From Bacillus sp. AFS015802 (lineage in GTDB: Bacteria; Bacillota; Bacilli; Bacillales; Bacillaceae_B), in NCBI RefSeq assembly GCF_002561455.1, contig NZ_NTUP01000020.1:62001-126000 (forward strand): a DNA stretch of 64,000 bases. Reading direction: 5' to 3'. Shown piece after piece: positions 17,998 to 28,593 of the stretch. Within the stretch, counting starts at the first letter, position 1. The number at the start of each line of letters is the position of its first letter. The translations under genes and the position numbers were made by a program. The notes under the pieces were generated by a model. The model was not told the origin of the DNA. It made no database searches and worked only from the letters and a program-made list of their open reading frames with translations.

Positions 17998-19067
17998 TAT
18001 AGACGAACCCCCTCAACAAGTACCGGTTCTTTGAAGTTTGACGGCATTTGTCTTTGTCTTGCTTTTACTGCTTCCGGTGGCTCTACCTGTGGAGCACTCG
18101 GGTGGAGCAGCCAGGATTTCACATAGTGAGTGTCTGACACCTGGTAATATGGCGGCTCTTGTTCAAAGTCCACTTTAAGGGCATATTCACTGCGTAGAGC
18201 GAAGGCATCGCCTTTTGGTGGATGCAATAAATCAGGAGGAGTACCAGGAATCGCCACTAACTCCTGCTCACCTTCCGTATCGGTTGTAGGCATGGAACCG
18301 ATCAGTCCCCATGTGTACGGGTGACGCGGATCATAGAAGATTTCGTCTACTGTACCCGTTTCTACAATCTGTCCACCATACATGACGGCTACACGATCAG
18401 CTACGTTCGCCACAACGCCAAGGTCATGGGTGATGAAAATGATGGACGTTTCAATTTTATTTTGGAGGTCCTTCATCAACTCGAGAATTTGCGCCTGTAT
18501 CGTCACATCCAAAGCCGTTGTCGGTTCATCGGCAATAAGGATCTTCGGATTACAAGCAAGTGCAATCGCGATGACGACACGCTGACGCTGACCGCCGGAA
18601 AATTGATGTGGATACTGTTTAAAGCGGGTTTCAGGGCTTGGAAGACCAACCAGTTTAAGCAATTCAATCGCGCGTTTTTTCGCGTCATTTTTACTCATAT
18701 TTTGATGTTTCACAAGGGGTTCCATGATTTGTTTACCAATCGTCATGGTTGGGTTTAAAGACGTCATTGGATCCTGGAAGATCATAGAAATATCTTTTCC
18801 TCGGATCTTTTGCATATCTTTCTCTGGAAGCTTTGCTAAATCTTTTCCTTCAAAAAGGATCTCTCCACCTTTGATGAATCCCGGCGGGTTTGGAATCAAT
18901 CTCATAAGTGCTTTCGTGGTAACCGATTTACCGGAACCTGATTCTCCCACGATTGCTAATGTTTCACCTTTATCTAAATGGAAATCTACACCGCGCACAG
19001 CCTGTACTTCTCCTCCATGCGTATTGAAGGAGACGTGTAGATCTTTCACTTCTAGTATTTTTGACAT
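17997..19067 (-). CDS. oppD: Oligopeptide ABC transporter ATPase OppD
   Basis: 356 aa. Walker A GESGSGKSVTT, signature SGGQRQRVVIAIAL, Walker B ILIADEPTTALD, and a typical C-terminal extension (RHPYTWGLIGSMPTTD) are present. It pairs with OppF. The start ATG at 19067 has GGGAG upstream and lies 18 bases after oppC. Confidence 0.95.
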   Translation of the reverse strand: MSKILEVKDLHVSFNTHGGEVQAVRGVDFHLDKGETLAIVGESGSGKSVTTKALMRLIPNPPGFIKGGEILFEGKDLAKLPEKDMQKIRGKDISMIFQDPMTSLNPTMTIGKQIMEPLVKHQNMSKNDAKKRAIELLKLVGLPSPETRFKQYPHQFSGGQRQRVVIAIALACNPKILIADEPTTALDVTIQAQILELMKDLQNKIETSIIFITHDLGVVANVADRVAVMYGGQIVETGTVDEIFYDPRHPYTWGLIGSMPTTDTEGEQELVAIPGTPPDLLHPPKGDAFALRSEYALKVDFEQEPPYYQVSDTHYVKSWLLHPSAPQVEPPEAVKARQRQMPSNFKEPVLVEGVRL

Positions 19068-19085
19068 AATATTATCTCCCTTCGA

Positions 19086-20111
19086 TTACTTTCGCATTTT
19101 TGGATCTAGTGCGTCACGTAAGCCATCGGCCATTAGGTTAAAGCTTAGGATGACTAATGAAATGACTGCAGAAGGTACTAGCATCATATGAGGGAATGAT
19201 TGAATAGATTTATATCCATCATTCACTAATGATCCCAGAGACGCTCGTGGTGGAGCAATTCCCAATCCGATAAAGCTCAAGAATGCTTCAACATAGATTG
19301 CAGATGGGACTGTAAACATAGTAGTGATGATAACAGGCCCCATAACATTCGGAAGTAAGTGTTTAAAGATTAATCTGTTGCTGGTTGCGCCTAGTGTTCT
19401 AGAAGCCAGAACAAATTCCTGGTTCTTTAACTGGAGCACTTGACCGCGAACAATACGTGCCATACCAGTCCAACCAGTTATTACCATCGCCATCGTGATC
19501 GAGAATATTCCCGGCTCAAAAATCAAGATAAAGAGGATCACAACAATCAAGTTAGGAATTCCAACAAGGATTTCAATGATACGTTGCATGATATCATCGA
19601 CTTTACCACCATAATAAGCAGATATTCCACCGTATGAAATACCAATCAAAAAGTCAATGACGGCAGCAAGTATACCAATATAAAGGGAAATACGAGTACC
19701 ATTCCAAGTACGCGTCCATAGGTCTCGCCCTAAATCGTCCGTACCAAACCAATAGGTTTCCTTGATTTGTCTAGCTTCATAGACATCAAAGCCATCTGCA
19801 TCCTTACCATCGAACGGAAGCCAACTAATCCCTGAAAGCGCTTCAATTTTAGGAGGTAATTTTGCATGTCGAATATTTTGATCACTAAATTTATAGTCGT
19901 TCATCATTGGCCCAAAAATCGCGAAGAATATAATGATCGCCGTAATTACCATCCCGACAAGGGCACCTTTATTCTTCCGTAAGCGAATCCATGAATCCTG
20001 CCAAAAATTTAGGCTCGGACGTGAAATTTTCTCTGACTCATCTCCACTAGCCTGTTGGGGTTGGAAGAGGTCTGGACTGAGTTGTTCTAATTTCTTTTTG
20101 TTTGCTTCCAT
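19086..20111 (-). CDS. oppC: Oligopeptide ABC transporter permease OppC
   Basis: 341 aa inner-membrane permease. A cytosolic N-terminus (residues 1-40) is followed by an anchoring helix (VGMVITAIIIFFAIFGPMM), an extracytoplasmic loop, and the permease core whose EAA-type loop (LASRTLGATSNRLIFKHLLPN) docks the ATPases. The ATG overlaps the oppB stop by one base, marking translational coupling. Confidence 0.95.
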   Translation of the reverse strand: MEANKKKLEQLSPDLFQPQQASGDESEKISRPSLNFWQDSWIRLRKNKGALVGMVITAIIIFFAIFGPMMNDYKFSDQNIRHAKLPPKIEALSGISWLPFDGKDADGFDVYEARQIKETYWFGTDDLGRDLWTRTWNGTRISLYIGILAAVIDFLIGISYGGISAYYGGKVDDIMQRIIEILVGIPNLIVVILFILIFEPGIFSITMAMVITGWTGMARIVRGQVLQLKNQEFVLASRTLGATSNRLIFKHLLPNVMGPVIITTMFTVPSAIYVEAFLSFIGLGIAPPRASLGSLVNDGYKSIQSFPHMMLVPSAVISLVILSFNLMADGLRDALDPKMRK

Positions 20112-21040
20112 TATTTCTTCCCTCCAGCTAAGCGAATACGTGGATCAATGATTCCGTACAGAATATCTACCAAGAAAATAACACCGATGAATAAAGCACT
20201 GAAGAAAAGGGTGATACCCATAATAACGGTGTAGTCATTTGTATTGATTGATAATACGAATTGTTCCCCTAATCCAGGAACCGCAAATATCCGTTCAACT
20301 ACTAATGATCCTGTCATAACGGATACTGTCATTGGCCCAAGAATCGTAACAATTGGAATCATTGCGTTTCTTACAGCATGCTTCACAATGGTTCCTGTTT
20401 TTGAAATACCTTTAGCAGTCGCAAGTAAAATGTAATCAGAGTTTAAAATCTCTAACATTTCTGTTCTCATAAAACGTGCAATAGTAGCCACTACACCAAC
20501 CGTAAGAGCCAGTGTAGGAAGAATGGTATGCTTGTATTCACCCCATAGGGCTACAGGCAGCCACTCAAGCTTTACACCCACATAATATTGAAGTAATCCC
20601 GCGAATACGAAGGATGGAATTGAAATACCTAATACAGCCAAAAAGGTAGAACCATAATCTAACCATGTATTATGTCTGATTGCTGCTATTATTCCAACCA
20701 AGAGTCCTAAAAATGTTCCTAATACCATTGCTTGAAATCCTAGAAGTGAGGAAGGACCAATACGATCTCCAAGTATTTGTGTAACTGGACGATTATCATA
20801 TTGGAAGGACAACCCTAAATCTCCTTTAGCCAGCCCAACCATATAGTTGATATATTGCTCAGGCAGCGGGTCGTTCAGACCATATTTATCCAGGATGATT
20901 TGTTGTTGTTCCGGAGTCAGCCTTTCTGTGTTTTGCAGTGGAGATCCAGGCAGGAGCTTCATCAGAAAGAAAGTGGCGGTTGCAATGATAAGCAAAGTGA
21001 TGATCATATAGACGATACGTTGAATTGTATATCTGACCAT
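20111..21040 (-). CDS. oppB: Oligopeptide ABC transporter permease OppB
   Basis: 309 aa permease with six predicted membrane helices and the EAA loop LATAKGISKTGTIVKHAVRN. It forms the peptide channel with OppC. A run of G (GGGGGG) before the ATG serves as ribosome site. It is separated from oppA by 173 bases containing a terminator-like hairpin, so it is probably expressed below oppA. Confidence 0.95.
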   Translation of the reverse strand: MVRYTIQRIVYMIITLLIIATATFFLMKLLPGSPLQNTERLTPEQQQIILDKYGLNDPLPEQYINYMVGLAKGDLGLSFQYDNRPVTQILGDRIGPSSLLGFQAMVLGTFLGLLVGIIAAIRHNTWLDYGSTFLAVLGISIPSFVFAGLLQYYVGVKLEWLPVALWGEYKHTILPTLALTVGVVATIARFMRTEMLEILNSDYILLATAKGISKTGTIVKHAVRNAMIPIVTILGPMTVSVMTGSLVVERIFAVPGLGEQFVLSINTNDYTVIMGITLFFSALFIGVIFLVDILYGIIDPRIRLAGGKK

Positions 21041-21149
21041 TCTTTAGCCCCCCTTTTTTTATCTTATTTTTTCTACATTTTTTATTATAGCGATTTTCGA
21101 CAAATTTTCAATGTATTTTTACTTTTTTGATAATTATCGACACTCACTG

Positions 21150-21186
21150 GAAAAGGAGAGCATATGCCTATGCATACGCTCTCCCC
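21150..21186 (-). terminator. Intercistronic hairpin oppA–oppB
   Basis: On the minus strand GGAGAGC-G-TATGC, loop ATAG, GCATA-T-GCTCTCC (one G·T) is followed by only TTTTCC. It is strong enough to protect the oppA 3' end or attenuate read-through, but the short T-run suggests partial termination. Confidence 0.7.
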
Positions 21187-21213
21187 CCTAAGGTTTGTCG
21201 AATGAGTTAACTT

Positions 21214-22866
21214 CTACTCAATGTAAGCCCATTTGTATGATGCATCTGCACCAAATGAGTGACGTAACAGACCTTTAACATATGGACGCTGTAAGTAAGC
21301 AGATCCACGTTGGTACATTGGACTGATCGCTTGATCTTCGAAAAGGATCTTTTCAGCGTCAATCATTGCCTGCCAGCGAGCTTCAGGATCATCAAGAAGT
21401 TCACCTTTAGCTTGTTCGATTAACTTGTCATATTCAGGATTTGAGTAACCCATTTGGTTATGAGCACCGTCAGTAACGAACATGTCAACGAATGTCATCG
21501 GATCTGGATAGTCAGGACCCCAACCAGCGAATGAGAAGTCATATTGACCTTTAGATTCTAATTCAAGCTTTTGCTTGAATGGTTGTGCTTTGATGTTGAC
21601 CGTTAACCCTTCAAGGTTTTGCTCAAGTTGTTCTTTTAAGAATTCACCGATTTTCTTAGAGCTGTCAGAGTCATAGTTTAATAATTCTAATTCAATAGAA
21701 TCTTTACCTAACTCTTCTTTAGCCTTAGCCCAGTAGTCTGCCGCTTTTTTAGCGTCAAATCCACCGAAATCGCCAACCGCTTCACGGTATTCAGTTCCAT
21801 CAGGACCAGTTACGAAATCTTTTGGTACTAAGTAGTAAGCAGGAAGGGATCCGTTGTTAAGAAGGACATCAACCATACCTTTCTTATCATACGCAGCATC
21901 GATTGCTTTACGTGCATTTACGTTGTTCAATACTTCGTTCTTTTGGTTCAAACGAAGGAAGAATACAGAAGTTTCAGCAAGTGTCTTGAAGTTCTCATCT
22001 GATTTGTATTTATCTACAAATTCAGCTGATAGACCCGCAACATCTACTTTGTTTGTTTCATAAAGGTTTACACCTGTAGCAGTATCTTTAACAACGTTAA
22101 AGTTTACTTCATCTAACTTAACAGTATCTTTATCCCAGTAGTTATCATTTTTCGATAATTTGTAGCTTTGCTCATGCTTCCACTCAGAAAGTGTGAATGG
22201 ACCATTGTAAAGAGCCGTGTCAGCTTCAAGACCGTATTTGTCGCCTTGAGACTCAACGAATTTTTGGTTTTGTGGATAGAAAGTCGCGAAAGAAAGTAAA
22301 GCTTTGAAATATGGTACAGCTGTTTCAAGCTGAACTTCTAGAGTTTTATCATCAACAGCTTTAACACCTAATTCTTCAACTGGTACTTCACCAGCATTCA
22401 CTTTAGCAGCGTTTTTGATATCGTACATGATGTACGCATACTCTGCACCAGTGTCAGGGTTTAAAGCTTTTTGCCAAGCGTAAACGAAGTCGTTAGCTGT
22501 AACGGGATCTCCGTTAGACCATTTCGCATCACGGATCTTGAACGTGTATGTTTTACCGTCTTCACTGATCTGTGGTTCTTCAGCAGCCATACCTAGTACA
22601 GCTTTGTCATCTTCACCCAAACGGTAAAGACCTTCATAAACGTTGTTCATGATTTTGAATGAAACAGAGTCAGTTGCTAGAGTAGAGTCCATTGATGGGA
22701 TCTCAGAACCCTCAAGTAAGTTAAGTACTTGTTCTTTCTTTTCTGTCTTGTCACCGTCGTCTCCAGAACTTCCGTTGTCGCTAGTCTTATCATTACCACC
22801 ACAGGCAGCAAGGAACGTACTTAGCGCCAGAAGAAGAACCAGCAAGAATGAAAACTTTTTCTTCAT
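21214..22866 (-). CDS. oppA: Oligopeptide-binding lipoprotein OppA
   Basis: 550 aa. Signal peptide with lipobox LAAC (cysteine at residue 22) followed by an Asp/Gly/Ser-rich linker, then an SBP_bac_5 fold (EEPQISEDGKTYTFKIRDAKWSNGDPVTANDFVYAWQ region). It captures peptides at the outer face of the membrane for OppBCDF. First gene of the operon, with GAGGAGG before the ATG and a promoter overlapped by a CodY-like site. Confidence 0.95.
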   Translation of the reverse strand: MKKKFSFLLVLLLALSTFLAACGGNDKTSDNGSSGDDGDKTEKKEQVLNLLEGSEIPSMDSTLATDSVSFKIMNNVYEGLYRLGEDDKAVLGMAAEEPQISEDGKTYTFKIRDAKWSNGDPVTANDFVYAWQKALNPDTGAEYAYIMYDIKNAAKVNAGEVPVEELGVKAVDDKTLEVQLETAVPYFKALLSFATFYPQNQKFVESQGDKYGLEADTALYNGPFTLSEWKHEQSYKLSKNDNYWDKDTVKLDEVNFNVVKDTATGVNLYETNKVDVAGLSAEFVDKYKSDENFKTLAETSVFFLRLNQKNEVLNNVNARKAIDAAYDKKGMVDVLLNNGSLPAYYLVPKDFVTGPDGTEYREAVGDFGGFDAKKAADYWAKAKEELGKDSIELELLNYDSDSSKKIGEFLKEQLEQNLEGLTVNIKAQPFKQKLELESKGQYDFSFAGWGPDYPDPMTFVDMFVTDGAHNQMGYSNPEYDKLIEQAKGELLDDPEARWQAMIDAEKILFEDQAISPMYQRGSAYLQRPYVKGLLRHSFGADASYKWAYIE

Positions 22867-22910
22867 CTTGAAATTGACCTCCTCGTAAATCTCATATTTA
22901 TTTATCTTCT

Positions 22911-22925
22911 AATTTTCAGAAGATT
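22911..22925. promoter_or_regulatory. CodY box at the oppA promoter
   Basis: AATTTTCAGAAGATT matches the CodY consensus AATTTTCWGAAAATT at 14 of 15 positions. It lies immediately downstream of the oppA −10, where binding would block transcription. Opp operons are known CodY targets in B. subtilis and Lactococcus. Confidence 0.7.
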
Positions 22926-22933
22926 TGTTACTT

Positions 22934-22961
22934 ATTATACATGATAGAGAAATTATTGCAA
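22934..22961 (-). promoter_or_regulatory. σA-type promoter of oppA
   Basis: Minus strand TTGCAA (22956-22961), 16-base spacer, TATAAT (22934-22939). Confidence 0.65.
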
Positions 22962-23068
22962 TATGAATTTAACAGTTTTTTTGCTAAATTATCAGATTAG
23001 TAGGTATATTGTTGGTAAAACCCTGTTATATCAGTGTTTAACTTAAACATTTTAGAGAGTTTGTCCCA

Positions 23069-23089
23069 TTACAATTGTTACAATTGTAA
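23069..23089. promoter_or_regulatory. 21-bp perfect palindrome upstream of oppA
   Basis: TTACAATTGT, one central T, then its exact reverse complement; it also reads as two ACAATTGT copies in tandem. Located about 205 bases before oppA and 285 before the divergent gene. The shape resembles MarR/OhrR-type operators, but the regulator is unknown. Confidence 0.5.
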
Positions 23090-23374
23090 ATTTCAGGTTT
23101 ATGACGGCTATTTACAAGTGGGATGATTTTTCCCCTCTCAACACTCGCTGATATTATAAATATTAAATCTGTAGACTAAATATAAATAATAGAATTCATA
23201 CTTAACTTCTCTTCCACTACTGTTTGAATTTAGATTCCTTCACTTGTACGCCGTGCACGGATGTTTGTTGTCACTGCCCATACACTTCAGGGCGGATTGA
23301 ATATATATGTACGAGGATTGAATTCTCCTTTATCCTTCATGTATACTTTTGATAAAAACATCTTAAGGAGCATT

Positions 23375-23758
23375 ATGAAACGAATCAGACTATTCCATAT
23401 ATTTACATCACTTTTATTCGTCATCGCTGTTGTGGTGGCATTACTGCAGAAGAAAAATCTGCTTCTTTCTATTATAGACAGCTTGTTTATTATCGGAATT
23501 ACGTATGTCGGTCTTGGGGCCCTCCTTTATATTTTTCAGAAAGGATTTTTTAATGGGATCGTGTATGCTTTTAAAAGATTCCGAAACAGCACCAAACAGG
23601 GGAAGTATATTTCTCAGTTCGATGATTTGGATGAAATGAAAGAAGCTCATGAGGAGTTCGGGGTCCAACGCTCCTATTCCGTTACAACGTCCTTTTTGAC
23701 GATAGGTGCCCTGACACTCGTTCTATCCATTGTTCTGACGTATCTTTTGTACACTTGA
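23375..23758 (+). CDS. DUF3899-type small membrane protein
   Basis: 127 aa from the ATG at 23375 (AAGGAG four bases upstream). Three hydrophobic helices at about 8-25, 32-54 and 105-124 enclose a polar middle (KRFRNSTKQGKYISQFDDLDEMKEA). This layout matches the DUF3899 family of Bacillaceae, for which no function is known. Its stop codon overlaps the −35 of the trpS promoter, so trpS does not depend on it. Confidence 0.65.
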   Translation: MKRIRLFHIFTSLLFVIAVVVALLQKKNLLLSIIDSLFIIGITYVGLGALLYIFQKGFFNGIVYAFKRFRNSTKQGKYISQFDDLDEMKEAHEEFGVQRSYSVTTSFLTIGALTLVLSIVLTYLLYT

Positions 23759-23783
23759 ATTATCAATCGTTTTTTCATATAAT
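23755..23783 (+). promoter_or_regulatory. σA-type promoter of trpS
   Basis: TTGAAT (23755-23760), 17 bases, TATAAT (23778-23783), followed after about 35 bases by the T-box stem I. Confidence 0.75.
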
Positions 23784-23811
23784 AAAACTATATAAATCGA
23801 GTGTAGAAGCG

Positions 23812-25085
<1,274 letters not shown>

Positions 25086-25092
25086 TGATATC

Positions 25093-25127
25093 GACCAGGA
25101 GCTGCCAGGGTAGTTCCTGGTCTTTTT
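25093..25127 (+). terminator. Terminator after trpS
   Basis: GACCAGGA (25093-25100) pairs with TTCCTGGTC (25113-25121), followed by TTTTT. Confidence 0.85.
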
Positions 25128-25149
25128 ATTTAGGTTTAGTCCAAACAAA

Positions 25150-25183
25150 AAACCTCAAGTCCTTTATAGGACTCAAGGTTTAT
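25150..25183 (-). terminator. Probable terminator after yjbA
   Basis: AACCT..AGTCC and GGACT..AGGTT pair with two inner mismatches; on the minus strand TTTTTTG follows. Confidence 0.6.
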
Positions 25184-25192
25184 CACTGACCA

Positions 25193-25942
25193 TTAATTCA
25201 CCTTTGGACGATTTTCAACTTCCCACAGTTTTTCAAAAAACGGCTGTCCCTTGATTAAATTCTCACAGAGAGTCAGATGCTTGTCCGACCAACCGTACTG
25301 GATTTCTTCATATAGCATCTGCCATATGTCCTCGAAATCCATTTCCTGTATGGTGCGGTAGCGCTCCGGTGCCCATTCGGTGTACCAGTAACGTATTTCC
25401 GCTGTGTTGTTGGAACTGTGAAGTTGATCGAGCGCCATGAACAACAGCTGTTTCAATTGTCTTTCCTTTCTGGTCAGTCCACTCATTATATAAGGACTCG
25501 GGGAAAGGATGTGATAGGCACCCTCCCTTTTAGAATCGGTCTCAACGGAGTACTGTGATACTTCATGACTTTCGACCATTTCATATACCAATTGTTCCTG
25601 TCTGGGAATGAGCCTGCTCTTTCTGATCGGTACGGTATAGCCGATTGTATCCACTGCCATTATCCCCGTCCCATCGGTTACGATGAAGCAATAATCCAAT
25701 TGAATCCGTTCGTGGTTTTTTCGCAAGTATGCTTTCTGGTAGACATTATTGAGCAGTTGTTGAGGTAACTCTGATAAATCATTCTCGATGTAATGAAACA
25801 GTACCGTGTCCACTTTAATCAGAGGAACCTGATCCAGTAATTCAATAACGTCCTCTTTTCTCCATTCATGAAAATGGCAGACATTATAACCATTTTCTTC
25901 GCCTTCGAACCAATTTACCCATACATCATGAAGATATAACAT
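25193..25942 (-). CDS. yjbA: UPF0736 family protein (YjbA-like)
   Basis: 249 aa from the ATG at 25942 (GAGGGG upstream), the same length as B. subtilis YjbA. It begins [20 protein letters not shown], which is strongly conserved. No membrane segment or known catalytic motif. The central [19 protein letters not shown] and C-terminal [10 protein letters not shown] stretches are family hallmarks. Function unknown; its position next to trpS is conserved. Confidence 0.88.
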   Translation of the reverse strand: MLYLHDVWVNWFEGEENGYNVCHFHEWRKEDVIELLDQVPLIKVDTVLFHYIENDLSELPQQLLNNVYQKAYLRKNHERIQLDYCFIVTDGTGIMAVDTIGYTVPIRKSRLIPRQEQLVYEMVESHEVSQYSVETDSKREGAYHILSPSPYIMSGLTRKERQLKQLLFMALDQLHSSNNTAEIRYWYTEWAPERYRTIQEMDFEDIWQMLYEEIQYGWSDKHLTLCENLIKGQPFFEKLWEVENRPKVN

Positions 25943-26039
25943 GATTGACCCCTCGCTTTGCTTCAATCTTATTTGTCAATCAGTATAGGCTAATCGGTGT
26001 AAATTTATTCCTATCATTCAGGGGTTTTATGGATAGTCA

Positions 26040-26294
26040 CTATATTTTTCTGCGGGGTATATAGATTGAGAGCGTGATGATGAGGATTCCCAAAAGGAAT
26101 AAATAACATTCGACCCGGTTGGATACAAAGAATAGATAGTCTATAAACGACATTCCGGTCGTAAGCAGATTTAAATACATAATCAGGCTTACCCCTCCTG
26201 AAACAGCCAGTCCAAATCCGATAAAGAGCCCGAACAATTGTACCACCATACCTTCCGCCTCTATCCTTGCATTAAGATAATGAAGCTCGTCCAT
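26040..26294 (-). CDS. Small membrane protein of unknown function
   Basis: 84 aa: a short polar N-terminus (MDELHYLNARIEAEG) and two or three hydrophobic segments (about 17-43 and 62-79) ending in RRKI. Charge pattern suggests an integral membrane protein. I see no strong ribosome site before the ATG, only AGTAAG, so the start is uncertain. It lies between yjbA and yjaZ on the same strand. I recall similar unnamed proteins in other Bacillus genomes but cannot verify this. Confidence 0.55.
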   Translation of the reverse strand: MDELHYLNARIEAEGMVVQLFGLFIGFGLAVSGGVSLIMYLNLLTTGMSFIDYLFFVSNRVECYLFLLGILIITLSIYIPRRKI

Positions 26295-26387
26295 GCTTAC
26301 TATAGTTTATGAACGTTGTGGGAAGATATGACGAAACCCGGGCCTATTTTTCAAAGATCTGTCCCAGAATTGCCTGACCCCATAATC

Positions 26388-27155
26388 TTAGGGCAAAAAT
26401 ACTGACGAAGGTTCCCCTAAGAGGGAGATCGTTGATGTATCATGCTTATTCAAATAGTTTTGCACCAATCTATATCCGGAGGAATACCCCAGCATTTTAG
26501 GATAGGATTTCTGACCAAGAAGAAGCTGATCATGAAGGGGACTGCTTCGTTTCACCTCCAGATTGGGTTCTATCCATTTTTTGTAGTAACGTGACATTTC
26601 TTTCTCTTCATAGGCTATTGTCCAAGTTGCCACATACTTTTCACCGCAGTATTCTTTTACGGCATTTTCTGCCAGTCCTTCAAAGATGATGGAGTCAAGC
26701 AGTGTGTACTGATCATCGTTTTTCCTTAATCGCTTCATCCTGACACAGTGATGGTATTCATGAACAAATAAAGCTTCATATTCTTTAGGGTCTTCCTGGT
26801 CCGTGACAAAGAAAAAGATTTCATCTTTAAAGCATACCCCTGATTTCTTCATTGAGGTTTGGAACATTCCCCTTTTTTCCTGTACGGGGAATAAATAAAT
26901 TGGGACGCTCGGTCCATTCCATTTTCGCTTATACTTTTTTTCATAAAGGGTAAATCGTTCCCAGAGGTTCTTTTCTTTCATTTTTTCATAAATATCCCCG
27001 GCATGGTGTGCTGACCGGTACATTCCGTGTTTCATGAGATATTGATAAAACGATGGTTGATCGTCTTTTCCATTGATCGTTTTTTTCAGCAGCTCCAATG
27101 GCTTATCGATCAAGTTCCCTAACCACTCATCAGTAGGAGCAACGGCCACCTTCAT
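26388..27155 (-). CDS. yjaZ: DUF2268 putative zinc-dependent protease (YjaZ-like)
   Basis: 255 aa soluble protein with a gluzincin-type HExxH motif, HEYHH at residues 132-136 (ALFVHEYHHCVRMKRL). A second acidic patch, FEGLAENAVKEY, probably supplies the third zinc ligand. Typical of the DUF2268 predicted protease family; substrate unknown. GAGGG abuts the ATG directly. The GTG two codons later has a better 6-base spacing and could be the real start. It keeps the B. subtilis position beside fabF. Confidence 0.8.
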   Translation of the reverse strand: MKVAVAPTDEWLGNLIDKPLELLKKTINGKDDQPSFYQYLMKHGMYRSAHHAGDIYEKMKEKNLWERFTLYEKKYKRKWNGPSVPIYLFPVQEKRGMFQTSMKKSGVCFKDEIFFFVTDQEDPKEYEALFVHEYHHCVRMKRLRKNDDQYTLLDSIIFEGLAENAVKEYCGEKYVATWTIAYEEKEMSRYYKKWIEPNLEVKRSSPLHDQLLLGQKSYPKMLGYSSGYRLVQNYLNKHDTSTISLLGEPSSVFLP

Positions 27156-27252
27156 CCCTCTTTTCCATCTTTTTTATTATGTATATGTAAAGAAAAGAGG
27201 GCTCACAACCTAAAAGCACCAGCAATTTGGCCCGCCGGGGGAGCTGGAATGA

Positions 27253-27290
27253 ACAAACGGGCCTGCCAATTGCTTGGCAGGCCCGTTTGT
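27253..27290 (-). terminator. Strong terminator after fabF
   Basis: AAACGGGCCTGCCAA (27255-27269), loop TTGC, and its exact complement (27274-27288). Confidence 0.9.
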
Positions 27291-27296
27291 TTATGA

Positions 27297-28541
27297 TTAG
27301 TCGTTGTATTTTTTAAATACGATGGTCGCATTGTGGCCACCGAAGCCCAATGAATTACTCATTGCTACATTTACCTCTTGTTTTCTTGCTTCGTTCGCTA
27401 CATAGTCAAGATCACAATCAGGGTCTGGCGTTTCAATATTGATCGTCGGAGGAAGGACACTGTCTTTCATCGCGAGTACGGTGAAAATGGCTTCCACACC
27501 GCCGGCTGCACCAAGAAGGTGACCGGTCATCGATTTCGTTGAGCTCATGGCCAATTTATAAGCGTGTTCTCCAAACACTTCTTTCACGGCCATCGTTTCG
27601 TACTTATCGTTATATGGAGTGCTTGTTCCATGGGCATTGATGTAATCCATCTGTTCAGGAAGGATTCCGCCGTCTTCAAGGGCCATTTTCATCGCTCTTG
27701 CCCCACCTTCTCCCGCCGGAGCTGGAGCCGTGATATGATATGCATCTCCCGTACAGCCATACCCGACGATTTCAGCATAAATCGGTGCTCCCCGTTTCAG
27801 GGCATGCTCAAGCTCTTCAAGAACCACGATCCCCGCTCCTTCTCCCATTACAAATCCGTCACGGTTTGCATCGAATGGTCTGGAAGCTTTTTCAGGATCA
27901 GTGTTTGTGGAAAGGGCCGTGTTTGCACAGAAGCCGGCAACGGACATTTTCGTGATAGGTGCTTCCGCTCCACCCGAAACCATCACATCAGCGTCTCCCC
28001 GCTGAATGACTTTAAAGGCATCTCCGATTGAGTTCGTACCCGTTGCACATGCGGTTACGGTACAGGAGTTGAATCCTTTCGCGCCAAGCATGATGGACAC
28101 CTGCCCAGCTGCCATATCCGGAATGATCATCGGCACGAAGAATGGGCTTACTCGGCGATAACCGCGTTTTTGGAATGTTTCATATTGCTGTTCGAATGTT
28201 TCCATCCCTCCGATACCTGAACCGATCCATACGCCGACCCGGTGGGCATTTTCGTCTGTGATGGAAAGCTTGGAATCTTTTACAGCCATTAATGACGCCG
28301 CAATCGCATAGTGAGTGAAGCGGTCCATCTTTCTTGCTTCTTTTCTTTCCACACCGAATTCTTCGATATTAAAGTCTTTTAATTCTGCCGCTACTTTTGC
28401 AGGGTACTCATCGGCATTCAAGCGCGTCAAAGGCCCAACACCCGTTTTTCCGGCTAAAATATTCGACCAGGTCGATTCAACATCATTCCCCAAAGGCGTG
28501 ACGCTTCCCAGTCCTGTAACTACTACACGCTTTTTATTCAT
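27297..28541 (-). CDS. fabF: 3-oxoacyl-ACP synthase II
   Basis: 414 aa β-ketoacyl-ACP synthase with the Cys-His-His triad: C165 in [11 protein letters not shown]304 in [12 protein letters not shown]341 in [10 protein letters not shown]. It performs elongation condensations of malonyl-ACP with acyl-ACP and is the cerulenin target. Start ATG with AAAGGAG. It follows fabH by 52 bases and shares its FapR-controlled promoter. Confidence 0.97.
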   Translation of the reverse strand: MNKKRVVVTGLGSVTPLGNDVESTWSNILAGKTGVGPLTRLNADEYPAKVAAELKDFNIEEFGVERKEARKMDRFTHYAIAASLMAVKDSKLSITDENAHRVGVWIGSGIGGMETFEQQYETFQKRGYRRVSPFFVPMIIPDMAAGQVSIMLGAKGFNSCTVTACATGTNSIGDAFKVIQRGDADVMVSGGAEAPITKMSVAGFCANTALSTNTDPEKASRPFDANRDGFVMGEGAGIVVLEELEHALKRGAPIYAEIVGYGCTGDAYHITAPAPAGEGGARAMKMALEDGGILPEQMDYINAHGTSTPYNDKYETMAVKEVFGEHAYKLAMSSTKSMTGHLLGAAGGVEAIFTVLAMKDSVLPPTINIETPDPDCDLDYVANEARKQEVNVAMSNSLGFGGHNATIVFKKYND

Positions 28542-28593
28542 ATATATCCATCTCCTTTATCTGCAAGTTGTAGATAAGCTTGTGATTTCTTAT

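Larger units (their letters stand above)
22867..23374. other. Intergenic region oppA / DUF3899 gene
   Basis: 508 bases between divergent genes. It holds the oppA promoter and CodY box near 22911-22961 and a 21-bp palindrome at 23069-23089 (both listed). From 23090 to 23364 I see A+T-rich sequence with no recognisable structure. A frame open from 23261 is an upstream extension of the DUF3899 gene without a ribosome site. Confidence 0.55.
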
